The translations under genes and the position numbers were made by a program. Below, piece by piece: positions 50,869-59,247 of a stretch of 64,000 bases of DNA. The stretch lies in the NCBI RefSeq assembly GCF_022179285.1, contig NZ_BPQO01000021.1, positions 1 through 64,000 on the forward strand. The letters are read 5' to 3'. The notes under the pieces are model-generated. The model was not told the origin of the DNA, did not search any database, and worked only from the letters and a program-made list of their open reading frames with translations. This stretch comes from Methylobacterium hispanicum (GTDB lineage: Bacteria; Pseudomonadota; Alphaproteobacteria; Rhizobiales; Beijerinckiaceae). How positions within the stretch are numbered: the first letter of the stretch is position 1; the number at the start of each line of letters is the position of its first letter.

Positions 50869-53535
50869 TCAGGCCGCCGAGCGCGCAAGCGCCGCGGGGA
50901 GCAGCTTGCGGATCTCTGGGATGCACGAGCCGCAATTCGTGCCGGCCCGGCAGGCCGCGCCGACCGCCTCGACGCTGTGGGCGCCCGCCCCGATCGCCGC
51001 CGTGATCGCGTCGAGCCCGACGCCGTGGCAGGCGCAGACCACCGGGCCGGCCGCCGCGGTGGCGGCCCGGCCCGACAGCAGGGCGCGCCGCTCAGGGGCG
51101 TCGGGCGCGTCGGCGGCGAAGAGCGCCTTGGCGGCCTCCCAGTCGGGTTTCTGCTCTGCCGGCGCGTAGGCCAGGCAGGCGACGAGCCGTTCGCCGTCGT
51201 AGACCGCGCAGCGGTAGCGCCCGCGGGCGTGGTCGGCGTACTCGGCGAGCTCGTAGCCCTGGAACAGGCCGCGCATCAGCATCGCGACCGCGCGTGAGCC
51301 CTCCTGGGTGGCGAAGAGCAGGCCCCAGCCGCCGGTGACCGCCGCGCGGGCCCACCACCAGCCCTCGGGCGGGGCGACGCCCTCGCGGGTGAGCAGGTAG
51401 CCGCGCGCCCGGTAGGCGACCGGAGCGACCGAGGCCGGGGTCGCCTTCAGCTCGGGCTGGCCCGAGACCGGGTCCGGCACGCCGCGGACCAGGGCGCCGA
51501 CCCGCGCCTTGGAGGCGGTAGAATCGCTCCAGTGCATCGGCATGAACAGGCTGCCGGGGGCGACCGAGGGCGTCACCATCACCTCGAGTTCCGCCGAGCC
51601 GTGCTCGGTCGAGACCGCCGCGATGCCGCCGTCGGCGAGGCCGTAGCGGGCGGCGTCGTCCGGGTGCACCTCGCAGAACGGTACGGCGCGGTGGGCCGAG
51701 AGGCGCTGGCTCTTCCCGGTGCGCGTCATCGTGTGCCAGTGGTCGCGGATGCGGCCGGTGTTGAGAACCAGCGGGCGGGCCTCGCTCACGGCCTGCGCCA
51801 GCGCCGGCGGCTGCACCGCGACGAAGCGGGCGCGCCCGTCGAAGGTGTAGAAGCGCCCGTCCGCGAAGAGCCGGGCCTTGGTGCCGCCGCGCTTCGGCAG
51901 CGGCCACTGGACCGGGCGGTTCACCTCGTAGGCGGCGTCCGAGATGTCGGCCAGCCCGCCGATGTCGAAGTCGCGGCTGCCGTTGTTCTCGAAGGCCGAG
52001 AGGCCGGCATGCTGGCGGAACACGGCCGCCGCGCTGGTGAAGCTGAAAGCCTGCCCGTGCCCGAGGCGGCGCCCGACATCGGCCAGCACCGCCCAGTCGG
52101 GCCGCGCCTCGCCCGGCGCCTTGAGGAAGCGGCGCTGGCGCGAGATGCGCCGTTCCGAGTTCGTCACCGTGCCGTCCTTCTCGCCCCAGGCGAGCGCGGG
52201 CAGCAGCACGGTCTTGCGGCCGCTCGCGCGGGCGGTGTCGGAATCGGCCATCACCTCGGAGACGACGTAGAGGTCGAGCTTGACGATCGCCTCCCGGATC
52301 AGGTCGGCCCGCGGCATCGAGACCAGCGGGTTGGTGCCCATGACCCAGAGGGCCTTGATCTTGCCGCGCTGGATCGCCTCGAACAGCGCGACCGCCTTCA
52401 TGCCCTCGCCCGTGATGATGTTGGGCGCGCGCCAGAAGCGGCGGACCCGGTCCACCTCCTCGGGCGCGAAGTGCATGTGGGCGGCCAGCATGTTGGCGAG
52501 CCCCCCGACCTCGCGCCCGCCCATGGCGTTCGGCTGGCCGGTGAGCGAGAACGGGCCCATGCCGGGTCGCCCGATCCGCCCCGTGGCGAGGTGGCAGTTC
52601 AGGATCGCGTTGGCCTTGTCGGTGCCCTGCGCCGACTGGTTCACGCCCATCGAGAACGCGGTCACCACCCGCTCGGTGCGGGTGAACAGGTCGTAGAAGC
52701 TGCCGATCTCGGAATCCGTGAGGCCGGTGAGCGCGGCCACCGCCGCGCGGTTCGGCGCGATCAGCCGGGCGCGGTCGAGGGCCGCGTCGAAGCCCGCGGT
52801 GTGGTCGGCCACGTACCGGGCGTCGAGCGCGCCGGTATCCGCCAGATGCACGAGGAGCCCCGAGAACAGGGCGGTGTCGCTGCCGGGCCGGATCCCCAGG
52901 AAGAGGTCGGCCTCCTCGCCGGTCTGGGTCTTCCTCGGGTCGATCACCACGAGCTTGGTGCCGCGCCTGGTGCGCGCGTCGACCATGCGGCGGAACAGGA
53001 TGGGGTGGCACCACGCGGTGTTGGAGCCGGTGAGCACGATGAGGTCGGCCTCGTCGAGGTCCTCGTAGCAGCCCGGCACCGTGTCCGAGCCGAAGGCGCG
53101 GCGGTGCGCCGCTACGGCGCTCGACATGCAGAGGCGCGAGTTGGTGTCGACGTGCGGTGTGCCGATGAAGCCCTTCGCGAGCTTGTTGGCGACGTAGTAA
53201 TCTTCCGTGAGGAGCTGGCCCGAGAGGTAGAAGGCGATGGCGTCCGGCCCGTGCCGCTCGGCGGCCTTGCGCAGGCCGCCCGCGACGGTGCCGAGCGCCG
53301 ATTCCCAGCTCTGGCGCACCCCATCGACCTGCGGGTGGAGCAGGCGGTTCTCCAGCGACAGGGTCTCGCCGAGCGCCGAGCCCTTCGAGCAGAGCCGGCC
53401 GAGATTGGCCGGATGCTCCGGATCGCCCGCGATCCCGGCGCCCCCCTGCCCGTCCGGCGTCGCGAGCACCCCGCAGCCCACCCCGCAATAGGGGCAGGTG
53501 GTGCGAACCGTCTGCTCCGGCACCGGCACGGTCAT
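50869..53535 (-). CDS. nasA: Assimilatory nitrate reductase catalytic subunit
   Basis: The product is 888 residues. An N-terminal 4Fe-4S site (TCPYCGVGCGV, 12-22, fourth cysteine in GRLCSKGS) leads into the molybdopterin domains of the DMSO reductase superfamily (DTNSRLCMSSAV, PGCYEDLDEADLIVLTGSN). The C-terminal 60 residues form a BFD-like [2Fe-2S] domain (CACHGVG and CGSCIPEI). It reduces nitrate to nitrite in the cytoplasm with a bis-MGD cofactor. The ATG at 53535 follows AGGAAG. A 310-base repeat-filled gap separates it from the preceding flavoprotein gene. Confidence 0.95.
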   Translation of the reverse strand: MTVPVPEQTVRTTCPYCGVGCGVLATPDGQGGAGIAGDPEHPANLGRLCSKGSALGETLSLENRLLHPQVDGVRQSWESALGTVAGGLRKAAERHGPDAIAFYLSGQLLTEDYYVANKLAKGFIGTPHVDTNSRLCMSSAVAAHRRAFGSDTVPGCYEDLDEADLIVLTGSNTAWCHPILFRRMVDARTRRGTKLVVIDPRKTQTGEEADLFLGIRPGSDTALFSGLLVHLADTGALDARYVADHTAGFDAALDRARLIAPNRAAVAALTGLTDSEIGSFYDLFTRTERVVTAFSMGVNQSAQGTDKANAILNCHLATGRIGRPGMGPFSLTGQPNAMGGREVGGLANMLAAHMHFAPEEVDRVRRFWRAPNIITGEGMKAVALFEAIQRGKIKALWVMGTNPLVSMPRADLIREAIVKLDLYVVSEVMADSDTARASGRKTVLLPALAWGEKDGTVTNSERRISRQRRFLKAPGEARPDWAVLADVGRRLGHGQAFSFTSAAAVFRQHAGLSAFENNGSRDFDIGGLADISDAAYEVNRPVQWPLPKRGGTKARLFADGRFYTFDGRARFVAVQPPALAQAVSEARPLVLNTGRIRDHWHTMTRTGKSQRLSAHRAVPFCEVHPDDAARYGLADGGIAAVSTEHGSAELEVMVTPSVAPGSLFMPMHWSDSTASKARVGALVRGVPDPVSGQPELKATPASVAPVAYRARGYLLTREGVAPPEGWWWARAAVTGGWGLLFATQEGSRAVAMLMRGLFQGYELAEYADHARGRYRCAVYDGERLVACLAYAPAEQKPDWEAAKALFAADAPDAPERRALLSGRAATAAAGPVVCACHGVGLDAITAAIGAGAHSVEAVGAACRAGTNCGSCIPEIRKLLPAALARSAA

Positions 53536-53635
53536 GGGCTCTTCCTCGGGCGGTCGTTGAGTGGCCGGCAGCAAGAGTCGGGCCGCCTGCCGGTGCATGA
53601 CGGGTCGAACGGGGCCGGACGAGGCGTGGGTCCCC

Positions 53636-53838
53636 TCTCCCGTGCGGGAGAGGGACAGGGTGAGGGGTCCGGAGCCATCCGGAAAAGGCGCTGCGGTTCC
53701 GCGGCAGCGTCTCGCTCTGTCCTGCGAGTTCTCATCCCTCACCCCAACCCTCTCCCGCACGGGAGAGGGAGCGCGGCGCGGTTCGAGCCCGCGCCGTCCT
53801 CGGTCTGGTGGGCCCTCCCCCGCTGAGGGGGAGGGTTG
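53636..53838. repeat. Dispersed palindromic intergenic repeat, copy 3, inside the nas operon
   Basis: CCTCTCCCGTGCGGGAGAGG and its near-copy CCCTCTCCCGCACGGGAGAG bracket 125 bases with inverse GGTGAGGGG and CCCTCACCCC arms; a further hairpin CCTCCCCC/GGGGGAGG lies at 53813-53833. The element occupies nearly all of the gap between the flavoprotein and nasA genes. A long hairpin here could alter the ratio of the two parts of the operon. Confidence 0.6.
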
Positions 53839-53845
53839 GCATCCA

Positions 53846-55450
53846 TCAGTACACGTCGGCCTGATACCGCCCGGCCTTCTTCAGCGCGGCCAGATAGGCC
53901 ACCGCCTCGTCCGGGTTCTTGCCACCGTGCTGGGCCGCCACGTCGATGATCGCGCGCTCGACGTCCTTGGCCATGCGCTTGGCGTCGCCGCAGACGTAGA
54001 AGTGGGCGCCGCCCTCCAGCCACTTCCACAGCTCGGCGCCGTTCTCGCGCATGCGGTCCTGCACGTAGGTCTTCTCCGAGCCGTCGCGCGACCAGGCGAG
54101 CGAGAGCCGGTTCAGCACCTTGGCGTCCTTCAGCCCGTTCAGCTCGTCCCGGTAGAAGAAGTCCGAGGCCTGGCGCTGGTGGCCGTAGAACAGCCAGTTG
54201 CGGCCCGGCGCCTGCGTGGCGGCGCGCTCGCGGAGAAAAGCCCGGAACGGCGCGATGCCGGTGCCGGGGCCGCACATGATCACGTCCTTCGACAGATCCT
54301 CGGGCAGGGCGAAGCCGTGCGCCTTCTGCAGGTAGATCCGGACCTTGGTCTGCTCGGGGAGCCGCTCGCCCAGATGCGTCGAGGCGACGCCCAGCCGCAG
54401 CCGCGAGCGGTGGTTATAGCGCACCGCATCGACCGTCAGCGAGACCTTGCCGACGTCCATCTTCGGCGAGGAGGAGATCGAGTAGAGCCGCGGCTGCAAC
54501 TCGTCGAGCGCCTCGAGGAAGACCTCGGCGTCGGGGCGCGCGCCCGGGAACTTGTGGAGCGCGGCCAGCACGTCGAGATACTGGGCGTCGCCGTCCGGAT
54601 CCTCGCCGGAGGCGAGCGCCTGGGCCTTCTTGCGGGCCTCGCCTGAGGTGAGGAGCGAGAGGAGCTGGTAGAGTCCGTCGGGCGCCGCGCCCAGCGCGTA
54701 CTCGGTGAGCAGGCGGTTGCGCAGGGTCTTGCCGCCGATCATCCGCTCGGGGCGGGCGCCGAGTTCGGCGATCACCGCATCGACCAGCGCCGGGGCGTTG
54801 GCCGGGAACAGCCCCAGCGAGTCGCCGACCACGTAATCGATCGGCGTGCCCTTCAGGTCGATCTCGATGTGCCAGGTCTCCTTCTCGCCGCCCGGCGCGT
54901 TGAGGCGCGTGCGGGAGAGGAAGGTCGCCTCGACCGGGTTCTCGCGGCAGTAGCCGAGCGGCCCGAGCTCGGCGGGCGCCTTGGGTGCGTCGTCCGCGGC
55001 CTTCGCGGGCGCGGCTCCGCCGGCGGCGCCGAATTCCTCCTCCAGCTTCTTCAGCATCCGGAGCGTGTCCTTGCCGCCGGGCTGGCAGAGGTTCAGGCGC
55101 TCCTCCTTCTTCAGGAAGAGGGCGTTGGCGTAGTCGGCGCAGTTGTAGCCGCACTGGCCGCAATCCTGCTGGGCCATCGCCGCCATCAGCTTCTGCGGCT
55201 CGGAGCGCTCCTTGGCGAGGTCCATCCGGTCGGCGAGCGGCATGGACGGGTCGTGCCAGGGCGCGTCGTCGTTGTCGGCGAGCTTTTTCGCACCGGCGGT
55301 CGGATCCTCACCCGGCGCCAGCGCCGTGGCACCGGGAACGGCGGGGCCGAGCAGCGCCGCGAAGTAGCCGGAGAGCCAGGCGCGCTGGTCCGCGTCGAAG
55401 GGCGCGGTCTCGGGGATCAGGACGAGGGGGGGCGAGACATGCTGGGTCAT
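53846..55450 (-). CDS. CysJ-like diflavin-type reductase with Fe-S N-terminus, no flavodoxin domain
   Basis: The product is 534 residues. Residues about 95-125 hold a four-cysteine cluster site (DCGQCGYNCADYA, then LCQPGG) in place of the flavodoxin domain of classical CysJ. The rest is the FAD-binding and NADPH-binding part: RLYSISSSPKMDVGKVSLTV, IMCGPGTGIAPFRAFLRER, NWLFYGHQR and the terminal aromatic Y in QADVY. It takes electrons from NADPH and most likely hands them to NirA or NasA. ATGA overlap with the nirA stop indicates coupling. Usually named sulfite reductase subunit alpha; context says nitrite assimilation. Confidence 0.88.
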   Translation of the reverse strand: MTQHVSPPLVLIPETAPFDADQRAWLSGYFAALLGPAVPGATALAPGEDPTAGAKKLADNDDAPWHDPSMPLADRMDLAKERSEPQKLMAAMAQQDCGQCGYNCADYANALFLKKEERLNLCQPGGKDTLRMLKKLEEEFGAAGGAAPAKAADDAPKAPAELGPLGYCRENPVEATFLSRTRLNAPGGEKETWHIEIDLKGTPIDYVVGDSLGLFPANAPALVDAVIAELGARPERMIGGKTLRNRLLTEYALGAAPDGLYQLLSLLTSGEARKKAQALASGEDPDGDAQYLDVLAALHKFPGARPDAEVFLEALDELQPRLYSISSSPKMDVGKVSLTVDAVRYNHRSRLRLGVASTHLGERLPEQTKVRIYLQKAHGFALPEDLSKDVIMCGPGTGIAPFRAFLRERAATQAPGRNWLFYGHQRQASDFFYRDELNGLKDAKVLNRLSLAWSRDGSEKTYVQDRMRENGAELWKWLEGGAHFYVCGDAKRMAKDVERAIIDVAAQHGGKNPDEAVAYLAALKKAGRYQADVY

Positions 55451-57237
55451 GCGGCGGCCTTCAGGGCGGGCTGTTCCTCGGCGGCGTCGCGGAGCGATTC
55501 CGCGCCGGTGCGACTGGTGAAGGCCTGGAAGCTCTCCTCGGGCCCCTGGCGGCGGTCGAGATAGGCGCGCAGCAGCGCCTCGACGCGCGCGGGCGCGTCC
55601 TCGGCCTTCACCGCCTTCCAGATCTCGGTGCCGATCTTCGGGTTCTCGGCGAAGCCCCCGCCGACCACGATGTCGTAGCCCTCGACGGTGTCGCCCTCCT
55701 CCGAGACGACGACCTTGGCGCCGATCAGCCCGATGTCGCCGATGTAGTGCTGGGCGCAGGAGTGGTGGCAGCCGGTGAGGTGCACGTTCACCGGCACGTC
55801 GAGGTCCGTCACGGTCGCCTCGACATGCTCCGCGATGATCATCGCGTGGCCCTTGGTGTCGGAGGCGGCGAACTTGCAGCCCCGCGCACCCGTGCAGGCC
55901 ACCAACCCCGAGCGGATGCCGGCCGCCTTCACGGTGAGCCCGAACGCCAGCACCCGGGCCTCGACCTCGTCCACGCGCGCGTCCGGCACGCCCGAGAAGA
56001 TGAAGTTCTGCCAGACCGTCATGCGGATCTGGCCGTCGCCGCACTCGGCCGCGATCTTCGCCAGGCCCCGCATCTGGTCGGTGGTCATCTTACCGACCGG
56101 GAGCACCACGCCGACCCAGTTCAGGCCTTCCTGCGCCTGCTTGTGCACGCCGACATGGCTGAAGCGGTCGGTCGGCTTGCGGGACGCGACGTGCTCCGGC
56201 GCGACGCGGTCGAGCTTGCGCCCGAGCTTCTCCTCGACGGCGGCGAGGTATTTCTCGAAGCCCCAGGCGTCGAGGACGTACTTCATCCGGGCCTTGTTGC
56301 GGTTGGTCCGGTCGCCGTTCTCGATGAAGACGCGGATGATCGCGTCGGCCACCGTGTTGCAGTCCTCGGGCTTGAGGACGATTCCGGTGTCGCGGGCGAG
56401 GTCCCGGTGGCCCGAGATGCCGCCGAGCACGAGGCGCATCCACACGCCCGGCGCGACCGAGGCCCCCTCCAGCACCTGGATCGCCTGGAAGCCGATGTCG
56501 TTCGTCTCCTCCAGCGCCGGCATCACGCCGCCGCCGTCGAAGGAGACGTTGAACTTGCGCGGCAGGCCGTAGAGCGAGCGGTCGTTGAGGATCCAGTTGT
56601 GCCAGGCCTTCGTGAGCGGCCGGGTGTCGAGCAATTCCTGCGCGTCGATACCGGCGGCGGGCGAGCCGGTGACGTTGCGGATGTTGTCGGCGCCCGCCCC
56701 CTGCGCGGTCAGGCCGAGATCGGTCAGCCCGTCGAGGAAGGGCTGGGCGTGCTCTGGGGCGATCTCGCGCACCTGCAGGCCGGCGCGGGTGGTGACGTGG
56801 CCGTAGCCGCCGCCATGGGCGTCGGCGAGGTCGGCGATGCCGGCGAACTGCCAGTGCTGCAGGATGCCGTTCGGCACCCGGATCCGGCACATGTAGGAGA
56901 CTTGGTTCGGCGCGACCCAGAACATGCCGTGGTAGCGCCAGCGGAAATTGTCCTCGGGCTTGGGCTGCTTGCCGGTGGCGGCCTCGGCCTTCAGGCGGTT
57001 GTGCCCGTCGAAGGGGTTCTCGGCCCGCTTCCACTTCTCTTGGTCGCAGAGCTTGCCGCCGTCCTTGATGGTGCGGTCCTGCGCCTTGATGTGGATCGCG
57101 TCCGGGCCCGTGGGCTCGGCCGGGGGGGCGCCCGCGCCCTGCCCGATCGCGAGGCCGCCCGTCAGCCGGGCCGCCGCGATGCCGGAGGCGAAGCCTTCGA
57201 GGTAGCGCTTCTGCTCGGCGTTGAAGTTGTCAGCCAT
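55447..57237 (-). CDS. nirA: Ferredoxin-type nitrite reductase (siroheme enzyme)
   Basis: The product is 596 residues with two nitrite/sulfite reductase repeats. The siroheme/4Fe-4S ligands are in ACTGARGCKFAASDTK and LTGCHHSCAQHYIGDIGL (two CxxxxxC/CxxxC pairs). The N-terminal parasitic repeat includes RVPNGILQHWQF and GHVTTRAGLQVREI. It reduces nitrite to ammonium by six electrons. Neighbouring nasA and NasS/NasT argue for nitrite over sulfite. The ATG at 57237 is chosen since longer frames are antisense-like in composition. Confidence 0.93.
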   Translation of the reverse strand: MADNFNAEQKRYLEGFASGIAAARLTGGLAIGQGAGAPPAEPTGPDAIHIKAQDRTIKDGGKLCDQEKWKRAENPFDGHNRLKAEAATGKQPKPEDNFRWRYHGMFWVAPNQVSYMCRIRVPNGILQHWQFAGIADLADAHGGGYGHVTTRAGLQVREIAPEHAQPFLDGLTDLGLTAQGAGADNIRNVTGSPAAGIDAQELLDTRPLTKAWHNWILNDRSLYGLPRKFNVSFDGGGVMPALEETNDIGFQAIQVLEGASVAPGVWMRLVLGGISGHRDLARDTGIVLKPEDCNTVADAIIRVFIENGDRTNRNKARMKYVLDAWGFEKYLAAVEEKLGRKLDRVAPEHVASRKPTDRFSHVGVHKQAQEGLNWVGVVLPVGKMTTDQMRGLAKIAAECGDGQIRMTVWQNFIFSGVPDARVDEVEARVLAFGLTVKAAGIRSGLVACTGARGCKFAASDTKGHAMIIAEHVEATVTDLDVPVNVHLTGCHHSCAQHYIGDIGLIGAKVVVSEEGDTVEGYDIVVGGGFAENPKIGTEIWKAVKAEDAPARVEALLRAYLDRRQGPEESFQAFTSRTGAESLRDAAEEQPALKAAA

Positions 57238-57248
57238 GGTCGCCTCCT

Positions 57249-58520
57249 TCACGCAGCGAGGGCCTGGGGCGCGGGGCGCCCGAACATGATGTCGTCGAGG
57301 TCGTCGCCGACCGGCTCGCCCGAGCGGATCAGACGCTTGCACAGGGCCTGCTCGCCGACGTCGCCGACGAAGACCGCGCCGATCAGGCGTCCCTCCGCGA
57401 CGAGGAGCTTGCGGTAGAGGCCGGCGCCGGGATCGGAGAGCACGACCGCCTCGGCGCCCTCCGGTGTGTCCACCACGCCCGCCGAGAAGACCGGCAGCCC
57501 CGAGACCTTGAGGCTGGTGGAGAGCGCGGTGCCCACGTAGCTCGCCGCCTCGTCCGCGAGGTGGCGGGCCAGCGTGTCGGCCTGCTCGTAGGCGGGCTCG
57601 ACGAGGCCGTAGATCTGGCCGCGGTGCTCGGCGCACTCCCCGAGCGCGAAGATGCGCGGGTCGGAGGTGGTCATCCGGTCATCGACCGTGATGCCGCGGG
57701 CGACCGCGAGGCCGGCCTCGCGGGCCAGCGTGACCGAGGGGCGCACGCCCACAGACATCACCACGAGGTCGGCCGGCAGCACCGTGCCGTCGGCGAGGCG
57801 CAGGCGCTCGACGCGGCCGTCGCCCTCGACCGCGGCGGTGTCGGCCCTGAGCAGGACCTTCACGCCCCGCGCCTCCATGGCGCGCTTCACGAGGTTCGCC
57901 GCCGCGTGGTCGAGCTGGCGCTCCATCAGGCGGTCCATGACGTGGAGCAGCGTGGTGTCGACGCCGAGCCGACTGAGCCCGACCGCGGCCTCCAGCCCGA
58001 GCAGGCCGCCGCCGATCACGACGGCCCGGGCGTGCTCCACCGCGGCCTTGCGGATCGCCGCGACGTCGGCGAGGTCGCGGAAGGTGATGACGCCCGGCAG
58101 CTCCATGCCGGGCTTCGGCAGGCGGATCGGCGTCGAGCCCACCGCCAGCACCAGCTTGTCGAAGGGCAGGACATGGGCCTCGCCGACGATCGCCAGACCG
58201 TTCTCGCGGTCGATGGCGGTGACGGGCGCGCCGGTGATCAGGCGGATGCCGTGCTCGGCGTACCAGTCCAGGCCCCGGAATTCGCAGGCCGCCTCGTCCA
58301 CCTCGCCGCCCAGCAGCGAGGAGAGCAGCACCCGGTTGTAGGCGGCGACCGGCTCGGCGCCGACCACGGTGACGTCGTAGCGCCCGGGCGAGCCCTCGGT
58401 CAGGCGTTCCAGGAAGCGGAGCGAGGCCATGCCGTTGCCCACGACCACGAGCCGCTCGCGCGGCGCGCCCGCGCTGGGCGGACTCTGCGCGCCCGCCGGA
58501 TCCGTCCGGAGAATTGCCAT
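57249..58520 (-). CDS. NirB-like FAD/NAD(P)-dependent oxidoreductase
   Basis: The product is 423 residues, a two-dinucleotide-fold flavoprotein: FAD site LVVVGNGMASLRFLERL, NAD site AVVIGGGLLGLEAAVGLSRL, and a second FAD motif ITVDDRMTTSDPRIFALGE. This is the N-terminal module of NADH nitrite reductase NirB or NasB as a separate protein. It lacks the BFD Fe-S and siroheme parts, which here are on NasA and NirA. It would feed electrons from NAD(P)H. First gene of the operon, 50 bases after the leader terminator. Confidence 0.88.
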   Translation of the reverse strand: MAILRTDPAGAQSPPSAGAPRERLVVVGNGMASLRFLERLTEGSPGRYDVTVVGAEPVAAYNRVLLSSLLGGEVDEAACEFRGLDWYAEHGIRLITGAPVTAIDRENGLAIVGEAHVLPFDKLVLAVGSTPIRLPKPGMELPGVITFRDLADVAAIRKAAVEHARAVVIGGGLLGLEAAVGLSRLGVDTTLLHVMDRLMERQLDHAAANLVKRAMEARGVKVLLRADTAAVEGDGRVERLRLADGTVLPADLVVMSVGVRPSVTLAREAGLAVARGITVDDRMTTSDPRIFALGECAEHRGQIYGLVEPAYEQADTLARHLADEAASYVGTALSTSLKVSGLPVFSAGVVDTPEGAEAVVLSDPGAGLYRKLLVAEGRLIGAVFVGDVGEQALCKRLIRSGEPVGDDLDDIMFGRPAPQALAA

Positions 58521-58570
58521 CGCCTGAAAGGTCTCGATCCTCGGGAAGAAGGGAGTGGCGAACCGCCAAA

Positions 58571-58673
58571 CAAAAAGCCGCCGACCGTTCGCCCCCGTGC
58601 GGCTGTGACCGCCCTACGCGCGAACCGGATCAGCGGCCTCGCTGACGGTGCTGTCCGTCGCCGTTGACGGACA
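58571..58673 (-). promoter_or_regulatory. ANTAR-type (NasT) antitermination leader of the nitrate operon
   Basis: Read leftward the leader starts with hairpin P1 (58652-58673): stem TGTCCGTC/GACGGACA, perfect 8 bp, loop AACGGC with A at position 1 and G at position 4 as ANTAR proteins require. Hairpin P2 (58630-58645) is TCAGC/GCTGA around GAGGCC. A terminator follows (58571-58604): AGCCGC pairs with GCGGCT, then TTTTTG. The GCCGC of P2 can pair with GCGGC of the terminator, a possible switch. NasT is encoded upstream. Confidence 0.75.
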
Positions 58674-58683
58674 CGATCGTCAG

Positions 58684-58699
58684 AGCAGGTTCCGTGCCA
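58684..58699 (-). promoter_or_regulatory. Sigma-54 promoter of the nitrate operon
   Basis: TGGCACGGAACCTGCT has GG and GC exactly 10 bases apart, matching the -24/-12 consensus TGGCACGN4TTGCW except for one base. A start 12 bases after the GC would fall at about 58673, the first base of hairpin P1. RpoN control implies nitrogen (NtrC) regulation. Confidence 0.8.
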
Positions 58700-58981
58700 G
58701 AGGAGATGCGGCCTGCCCGAGGGGCCGCGCCGCCCTGTGGTCCGGCGCCCGGCGGCCCGCTGGGGTCGGCCGCCGTCCGAGCGGGTGCGCTGCACAAAAT
58801 TCAGGCGCATGGATTCGATGTGGGCAGGGTGACGGCCCTGGGCCGTGCGCACCTCGTCCGGCACGCATCCGCGGGCCGAGCCGCGGCGCCTTAGGGCGCG
58901 CGCCGCCGTTCTTCGCCAGCCGAGCGAGGGTGGGGATCGGAGATCCGAGAAGGGCGCGCGTCGGCGCCCGCCGTCAGGCCG

Positions 58982-59197
58982 TCACAGCAGGGCCGAGAAG
59001 GCCGCGAGGAGGCCGACTGCCGGACCGATGCCGACCAGGAGAGCCCAGTGCCACAGCGCCGGGCCGGCCATGCGGCGGTTGTCGTTCGCGGGCCGCGGCG
59101 CCCGGGCGCGGAGCCGGACGTAGTCCGACAACACGACCCGCCCGTCCGTGGGACGGGGCGCGGTCTGGAAGGTGTCGAGCTTGCGGCAACCGGGCAT
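58982..59197 (-). CDS. Small single-span membrane protein, unknown
   Basis: The product is 71 residues: a polar, arginine-rich N-terminus and one membrane segment at the C-terminus (ALWHWALLVGIGPAVGLLAA). The ATG at 59197 has GAGGACC just before it. It lies between nasS and the nitrate operon leader, on the same strand. The stretch from its stop to the sigma-54 promoter (58700-58981) would be the place for NtrC sites; I see none that is clear. Confidence 0.5.
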   Translation of the reverse strand: MPGCRKLDTFQTAPRPTDGRVVLSDYVRLRARAPRPANDNRRMAGPALWHWALLVGIGPAVGLLAAFSALL

Positions 59198-59247
59198 GGT
59201 GGTCCTCAACGTCCGGGCCGCCTCGGCGTTCCGCGCCGTGAGGCCGC

